From NCBI GenBank assembly GCA_021775455.1, contig JAJFHU010000041.1, positions 1-39,867 on the forward strand: a stretch of DNA of 39,867 bases, given 5' to 3'. Position numbers and translations under genes: made by a program. This DNA is from Hyphomicrobiales bacterium (GTDB lineage: Bacteria > Pseudomonadota > Alphaproteobacteria > Rhizobiales > Rhizobiaceae). Each line of letters begins with the position of its first letter. Position 1 is the stretch's first letter. Under the pieces are notes generated by a model. That model was given only the letters and a program-made list of their open reading frames with translations, ran no database searches and was not told the origin of the DNA. Positions 35,744 to 39,867 of the stretch are shown here, in pieces.

Positions 35744-36745
35744 ATGACTCGTGGTTCAGAATCGATAAGACTAGTTCACAATCCCTCCGAAGAGATTCTT
35801 CACTTATGTGTTAGGTATCTTAATTTCAATATTGAGAATGGGAACTTCGATGAGTTGGTGAGAACTCGGCTGATTGAAAGCAGTGAAGTTCATTTATGGA
35901 AAGTTCGACAAGAATCGCATCAAGATTATCGAGTTGCGGCACTGTCACATAACGATGAAGTTGTTGGGCTAGGTTATCTCTCAAAGGGGGCAGGCCGAAC
36001 TTCATGTACAGCGAAAATTGGCTTTACCGTGGATCCTAAATTTCAGGGAATGGGCTTGGGTACAAAAATCTGCCAAGCGCTTACAAAGAAACGTTTTTCT
36101 TTGGGGATAAATCGTTTAGAGGCAAGACCTTTTGAAACCAACTGTAAAGCTGTTTCGATTCTGCGCAATTGTGGATTTGCCCTAGAGGGAATTTTACCAA
36201 GATATGCGACAAACGCCAGTGGTAAGTCTATTACTGCAATTCAAATGGCATTAGTAGAATTTGAAAATTACTATCCCACACCAAGCAATGTCTTGTCATG
36301 CCCATTTTGTTCTGAGAATCTAGATAGGCGAATTGTGGCATCATCATCATACTGCCACCTGATTTACCCGGAGAAAAAGATTGCAGAACATCATGTGCTG
36401 ATAGTTTCAAAAGATCATTACGCTAACGCGTTTGAAGCGCCTTTCCATGTTATGAAAGAACTACTCCTCTTTGGGCAAAAAGTTTCCACTGTACTCAATG
36501 CAAATTTAAAGTCAGAGGGAACCAATCTATTTTATCAGTCAGGATTAGCGGCGGGGCAAACAGTTGACCATTTGCATTTACACATTGTTCCGCGATTTGA
36601 TGGCGATATATCCGAACCTGGGGACTGGTTAAGTCCTGAATTTAAAAGAGTTGAGTATATTCCTTCTATCAAAGAAGTAAGAAAAACTCGATGGGAAATG
36701 ATCGAGTTAATAAAAAGGAACAATTTATTTCCTTATGTCACGTAA
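35744..36745 (+). CDS. GNAT acetyltransferase fused to a HIT-family domain
   Basis: The 333-residue two-domain protein has an N-terminal GNAT domain (about 25-165) with the acetyl-CoA loop VDPKFQGMGLGTKIC (about 96-110) and the RNCGFALEG motif, as in RimJ/RimL-type N-acetyltransferases. The C-terminal domain (about 185-325) is HIT: the zinc-like CPFC at its start (about 187-190) and the catalytic histidine triad DHLHLHIVPR (about 279-288). HIT enzymes hydrolyse or transfer nucleotidyl groups. The fusion is unusual. Starts 2 bases after the glycosyltransferase. Joint role unknown. Confidence 0.88.
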   Translation: MTRGSESIRLVHNPSEEILHLCVRYLNFNIENGNFDELVRTRLIESSEVHLWKVRQESHQDYRVAALSHNDEVVGLGYLSKGAGRTSCTAKIGFTVDPKFQGMGLGTKICQALTKKRFSLGINRLEARPFETNCKAVSILRNCGFALEGILPRYATNASGKSITAIQMALVEFENYYPTPSNVLSCPFCSENLDRRIVASSSYCHLIYPEKKIAEHHVLIVSKDHYANAFEAPFHVMKELLLFGQKVSTVLNANLKSEGTNLFYQSGLAAGQTVDHLHLHIVPRFDGDISEPGDWLSPEFKRVEYIPSIKEVRKTRWEMIELIKRNNLFPYVT

Positions 36746-36977
36746 TAAATTTCATGAGTTTGTAAGGATTTGTAAACAAGAAGTGTTAGTGATTTTTGAA
36801 TCTTCACATGTCCATCCATGATGGGAGTTCTCCAGAAATGTGAATGAAAATGTTCATTCCAATCAGTATGCGTAATAAAGATGGATGCAATCTACACATT
36901 CCTGATTTAAAAACATAATTACGTATTTTATATTTTGTTCACTTGGATTTGATTATTGTCAATTAATGAATAATAAC

Positions 36978-37910
36978 TCACTTACTTCGATAGGAATCAT
37001 GGATTTTCAACCGGGATACGTTTTCGAGTATCGTACGATATTGATTGTATGTGTCGTTCCTTCCATAAACACACTTGTACCACTCTAGCGTCCCTCTCAA
37101 GAGATCTATTTTCTGTTCAGCCCAATGCACATCCCTTGATGCTTTGAAGAATAATGATCGATATTTGCGTCTTTGAGGCCCTGGGATTTTTGGCTTGTCT
37201 CCATGTGTTAGTAGCCCAAGAGTAAGGCGAGGGCGCCTTATCGGATGATATTTGGTTTTTTCGACATTAATTTCAAAGCCAGCATTGTTTACAATATTGG
37301 ATACAATCTCCGACAACCGCGGGTAGTTAAAATTTTTGTCCTTGTAAAAAAATAAGTCATCACTGTATCGAAGATACTTGATGTCCCAAGATGCAGCCAA
37401 GCTCGAAAGTTGTTCATCAAGTCGCCCAACTAAAAGGTTCGACAACATTGGACTTGTAGGCGCGCCCTGAGCCAACCTATCATTCATTGTTGTAAGTTTC
37501 GATAATATGAAACAACATTTTGATTTAAAACCCACTGAATTTAGAAATCCGTGCACTCTTCGAGTTGAAATTGAAGGGAAAAAGTCTCGTATATCAAGTT
37601 TTAGGACTGCTTTTCCAGGACAGAATTCTCTAGCCGCTGTCAGAACAGAACGGCCTGCTACGTAAGAGTGTACGTTCTGACCGACCGGCATTTTAGTCAA
37701 AATTTTATTATTGATACTCCTTTGGACACCTTTGAGCTCGCTATTTGGTATATGTAAATCCCGCAATATTCGCGGATTAGAGCGCTTTGGGATCTGAATA
37801 TTTATGTAATAATTGTCTGCATTCTCGACTAGATAGAAAATATGCTGCGGGGCAAAACCTAAGAAATTAGATGTCGATACAAGGTCAACACATTGCCCCA
37901 CAGCATTCAT
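36978..37910 (-). CDS. Retron reverse transcriptase
   Basis: The 310-residue reverse transcriptase has VLKLDIRDFFPSIS (catalytic Asp106), LAQGAPTSPMLSNLL (147-161), the YSDD box (182-185) and NAGFEINVEKTKY, all typical of retron RTs; LTLGLLTHGDKPKIP followed by RRKYRSLFF is the retron thumb region that usually reads VTGL. The length, lack of a maturase domain and the upstream ncRNA exclude a group II intron. It primes msDNA synthesis from the ncRNA. Its ATG (37908-37910) lies inside the a2 arm of the ncRNA. Third part of an effector-ncRNA-RT operon. Confidence 0.93.
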   Translation of the reverse strand: MNAVGQCVDLVSTSNFLGFAPQHIFYLVENADNYYINIQIPKRSNPRILRDLHIPNSELKGVQRSINNKILTKMPVGQNVHSYVAGRSVLTAAREFCPGKAVLKLDIRDFFPSISTRRVHGFLNSVGFKSKCCFILSKLTTMNDRLAQGAPTSPMLSNLLVGRLDEQLSSLAASWDIKYLRYSDDLFFYKDKNFNYPRLSEIVSNIVNNAGFEINVEKTKYHPIRRPRLTLGLLTHGDKPKIPGPQRRKYRSLFFKASRDVHWAEQKIDLLRGTLEWYKCVYGRNDTYNQYRTILENVSRLKIHDSYRSK

Positions 37911-38055
37911 TCCTACTTCTTCCTCATTCGATGAAGATCAATTCGGCGAAAAGATAAATATGCTTTTCGACTGATTGATCGTCAGGCTTCTGCGTACTTC
38001 GCGTGCCCGCAACGATAACATTGCGTCTCCCTTTGCAGGGAGTTGCTAGGAATGA
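37907..38055 (-). ncRNA. Retron msr-msd non-coding RNA
   Basis: On the minus strand the 149 bases between effector and RT begin with TCATTCCTA (38055-38047) and end with its exact complement TAGGAATGA (37915-37907): the a1/a2 pairing. Directly after a1 comes AGC-like CCTAGC, the context of the branching G in retrons such as Eco1. Two msr hairpins follow (CTCCC/GGGAG, 38042-38027; CGCAA/TTGCG, 38025-38008). The msd is a long hairpin: outer stem GATCAAT/ATTGATC (37980-37974 with 37942-37936), inner stem CGAAAAG/CTTTTCG (37969-37963 with 37953-37947). Mapping the exact msr/msd border needs experiment. Confidence 0.85.
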
Positions 38056-38083
38056 CAAATTCTTGCTTTTGGTTTGAAATTTG

Positions 38084-38926
38084 TCAAGTAACTGCAAAAA
38101 GTTTGGCGCGGGCGGTGCTTATTGCGGTAGTACTAAACGGTTTTAATACTGGGTCATTGTATCCGTTAATTGTTCGGTATCTACCAGATCCATATTTTTC
38201 TATTTTCGTTTGCTGAAACAGATTATGGAGCGCCGCATTAAGTTGTTTTGGAGCCAGACCTGACATCAGTAGCAAATCAGCATAACTCGGCCGCTCTCCG
38301 ACTAGGATCGCAATAAGTGCAATTGCTTTGTTGTACTCCAATCTGATTGGTGAAATGTATTTGGAATAGTCACCCAGTTTCGGTCGATACCTCAACATCG
38401 TATTCAAAACGTAATCGAACCTCTTCATGTAATGAGCGTACTTGTAAAATGTTAATGGATGCAAAACTCTGTCGACAATATCTGATTTGTTGTCTTCGTT
38501 GAAATAAATAACTGAATTCGGGTTCATCTTGCTGATAAGGCTCAAAGGTCCCCTAGCTATATAACTCTCTGCACGATAAAACTTCTCAGATAACAGTACA
38601 ACTAGTCGTTCTCTTATCCCAGCCAACTGTGTAAACGTTCCAAGTTCGGCTATGGAACCCGGTGATTCCAAAATTAGAAGTGTAAAATCCACATCGTGCG
38701 CAAATCTGGCTTCCAATGTTTGCAAATCAGTACTTTGCTTCGTGTAACCAGGTAGATCTTCTATCTCTTCACCATAGACAATTTTTACATTTGGAACTTC
38801 TGACAAAGCATCTCTTGCAATTTTGCGAAGTCCCATTTTTTCGGACGAATATCCTGGTCCACATAGAAAAACCCGCGAGCTGACCCATTGAGCATCGGCT
38901 CTAAGAAGACTTGGTTTTATAATCAT
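38084..38926 (-). CDS. Retron effector: nucleoside deoxyribosyltransferase-like + winged HTH (Eco1 type)
   Basis: The 280-residue protein has an N-terminal nucleoside deoxyribosyltransferase-like domain (about 15-150): VFLCGPGYS, VKIVYGEEIEDL, and the signature LLILESPGSIAELGTF (Glu87, Glu94), followed by FYRAESYIARGPLSLI. A C-terminal winged-HTH domain (about 195-265) carries YADLLLMSGLAPKQLNAAL. Same order and motifs as the Ec86 (Eco1) effector, in which LFPESPGSFTELGAF is the matching block. In Eco1 the effector is held in a filament by RT-msDNA and released by phage. Upstream of ncRNA and RT on the same strand. Confidence 0.9.
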   Translation of the reverse strand: MIIKPSLLRADAQWVSSRVFLCGPGYSSEKMGLRKIARDALSEVPNVKIVYGEEIEDLPGYTKQSTDLQTLEARFAHDVDFTLLILESPGSIAELGTFTQLAGIRERLVVLLSEKFYRAESYIARGPLSLISKMNPNSVIYFNEDNKSDIVDRVLHPLTFYKYAHYMKRFDYVLNTMLRYRPKLGDYSKYISPIRLEYNKAIALIAILVGERPSYADLLLMSGLAPKQLNAALHNLFQQTKIEKYGSGRYRTINGYNDPVLKPFSTTAISTARAKLFAVT

Positions 38927-39345
38927 ATGGTGCCCACAGGCGATAGTTGAGACATTAATGTCAAATCATCCTATCCCAACCCGAAAAACTTCTCAAACCT
39001 GATTGAATTAATCCATGTCTAAAATAGAGGATTTAAGATCTCAACAGTGCTTTCAATTTTGTGGCCAATTTGCAGATTGAGCAGTAGTAACGCCGGTCAA
39101 AAGTAGGCACAAAAGTAGGCATTAAATCAAAGTGGATAAATTAAATTATTGAAAATAAATTGGAAATATAAAGTTTCTGGTGGAGAGGAAGGGACTCAAA
39201 TACTCGTATAGGATTTATATTACCATCCGGTTTCGGGAGGAATATAAAACTCCACCACACAAAAATCGAAGTATGAATAAAAGTAAGATTATAGAATCTT
39301 GCAGGATAATTATATCTTATAATTCAGTATGTTAATAAAAATAAG
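38927..39345. other. Intergenic region at the right end of the island
   Basis: No gene is supported. It contains a perfect 12-bp tandem repeat CAAAAGTAGGCA (39098-39109 and 39110-39121), whose plus-strand reading SKVGTKVGIK resembles the C-terminal tail of tyrosine integrases, and a tRNA-Ser-like 3' end at 39178-39200. Both look like relics of earlier insertions at this tRNA. The retron promoter is expected at about 38930-39000 on the minus strand but is not clear. Confidence 0.5.
39178..39257 (-). repeat. Inverted repeat enclosing a tRNA-Ser-like 3' end
   Basis: TGGTGGAG (39178-39185) and CTCCACCA (39250-39257) are perfect 8-bp inverted repeats 64 bases apart. On the minus strand the lower end reads TTGAGTCCC-TTCC-TCTCCACCA, like the T-loop and acceptor end of a tRNA-Ser with CCA, but the rest is not a tRNA. 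Could be an old attachment site or a hairpin RNA. Confidence 0.4.
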
Positions 39346-39359
39346 TGGTGCCCCCACAC
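39346..39359. repeat. attR: 14-bp core within the tRNA-Thr 3' end
   Basis: Identical to 20587-20600. It covers the CCA, the discriminator, the 3' acceptor strand and three bases of the adjoining T-stem of tRNA-Thr. The segment between the copies, with integrase at one end and tRNA at the other, is the island (18,759 bases from the start of one copy to the start of the other). Confidence 0.85.
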
Positions 39360-39421
39360 GGACTCGAACCGCGGACCTACTGATTACAAATCAGTTGCTC
39401 TACCAGCTGAGCTATAGGGGC
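39346..39421 (-). tRNA. tRNA-Thr (anticodon TGT)
   Basis: A full cloverleaf on the minus strand: acceptor GCCCCTA pairing with TGGGGGC, D-arm GCTCAGCTGGTAGAGC, anticodon stem ACTGA/TCAGT with loop TTTGTAA (anticodon TGT, reads ACA), T-arm with GTTCGAGTC, discriminator A and encoded CCA. 76 bases with CCA. Its 3' end is the attachment site of the island and stays intact after insertion. Confidence 0.97.
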
Positions 39422-39500
39422 ATTGAGGGGGCGTTTAGCATTGGCGTTTCGGCGTGACAAGCGGCAAGGTTGCGCACCTTGCCGCACTGTTTGCCGTGGT

Positions 39501-39867
39501 TTAGTCCGACTTGAACAGCCCCTTCAGGATGCCTTTGACGGCGTCCTTGGGCTTGGCGGTCTCGCCGGTGTCGCTGTTGCCTTTCAGGGCGTCGAGCGCG
39601 CCTTTTACGCCGCCGCCGTCTTTCAGCCCGCCGATTGCCTCTTTGACCTTGTTGGCTGTGCCTTCGGGGTCTTTCAGCAGGCTGTCGATGCCCGCGCTCA
39701 GGTCGGGTCGGATTGAGAGGCTGGACCAAGGGCCCTTGATGATCAGAGGGAAGGCTAGCCCTTCGTCGTCTACGCTGCCGCCCTGGCCTTTCAGCGAGTT
39801 CACGGCCTTCGGTATCATGCGAAAATTCATCGATTGGCCGCCGAGATCGACGGTGCCATTGCCGACG
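39501..39867 (-). CDS. AsmA-family protein, C-terminal fragment (cut by window edge)
   Basis: The minus-strand frame is open from the window edge and encodes about 122 residues ending at 39501. TVDLGGQSMNFRMIPKA is the typical end of the AsmA-like repeating-groove domain (membrane-anchored proteins that carry lipids between the inner and outer membranes), then LAFPLIIKGPWSSLSIRPDL and a Gly/Lys/Asp-rich tail ending LKGLFKSD. The internal ATG at 39830 is not the start. GC content is clearly above that of the left backbone (42 of 60 bases at 39541-39600). It ends 79 bases before the tRNA-Thr gene on the same strand. Confidence 0.85.
   Translation of the reverse strand, partial: VGNGTVDLGGQSMNFRMIPKAVNSLKGQGGSVDDEGLAFPLIIKGPWSSLSIRPDLSAGIDSLLKDPEGTANKVKEAIGGLKDGGGVKGALDALKGNSDTGETAKPKDAVKGILKGLFKSD

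Noticed and set aside
36978-37910. Reverse transcriptase as group II intron or diversity-generating retroelement
   Set aside because: No maturase/endonuclease domain and no template/variable repeat pair; the adjacent a1/a2-bounded ncRNA and NDT effector identify a retron.

Overview
The window reads as the chromosome of an alphaproteobacterium, most likely a moderate-GC (about 48-52% by eye) member of the Hyphomicrobiales/Rhizobiales. The marker set supports this: a complex I NDUFA12-type subunit, a DUF2155 protein, aat, accC and accB close together, a periplasmic M48-TPR protease, and a divergent pair of RNase E and an AMIN-domain amidase. No species is claimed.

Backbone, 1-19865. The end of tuf (EF-Tu) is followed by a short duplicate of its own 3' tail. 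Then come a YihY/BrkB membrane protein; a minus-strand ArsR - ArsP-like permease - Cys-containing protein operon with an operator-like palindrome; an AraC-type regulator; a GGDEF protein with a degenerate signature; and a TRIC channel. These are followed by a small secreted protein, an NDUFA12-like gene coupled to a PPP-type phosphatase, DUF2155 converging on aat, accB-accC, a DsbA-like oxidoreductase with an M48 protease, an aminotransferase, rne and the amidase.

Junction and island, about 19861-39421. After the amidase there is a perfect palindrome and a decayed IS110-type transposase fragment. A 14-bp sequence at 20587-20600 is identical to the 3' end (CCA included) of a tRNA-Thr(TGT) gene at 39346-39421. 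These are read as attL and attR of an 18.8-kb integrative island. A P4-type tyrosine integrase lies just inside attL, followed by an unknown protein, an AlpA-like excisionase and an HTH protein.

The cargo is mostly anti-phage in character. (a) A two-gene unit of an AIPR-like protein and a 101-aa HTH-like protein. (b) A complete Dcm / Vsr / EcoRII-type restriction-modification set. (c) Directly after it on the same strand, a four-gene operon of a small helical protein, a GHKL/MORC-like ATPase with a proline linker, and two unrecognised proteins; this is the best candidate for an undescribed system. (d) An AT-rich cluster of a HAD hydrolase, a four-TM protein, a glycosyltransferase and a GNAT-HIT fusion. 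(e) A type II (Eco1/Ec86-like) retron with its effector, a msr-msd ncRNA located here by its 9-bp a1/a2 pairing, and a reverse transcriptase whose start codon lies inside a2.

Right edge. Beyond the tRNA is the C-terminal end of an AsmA-family gene with much higher GC than the left backbone, which is either a real compositional boundary or an assembly question.
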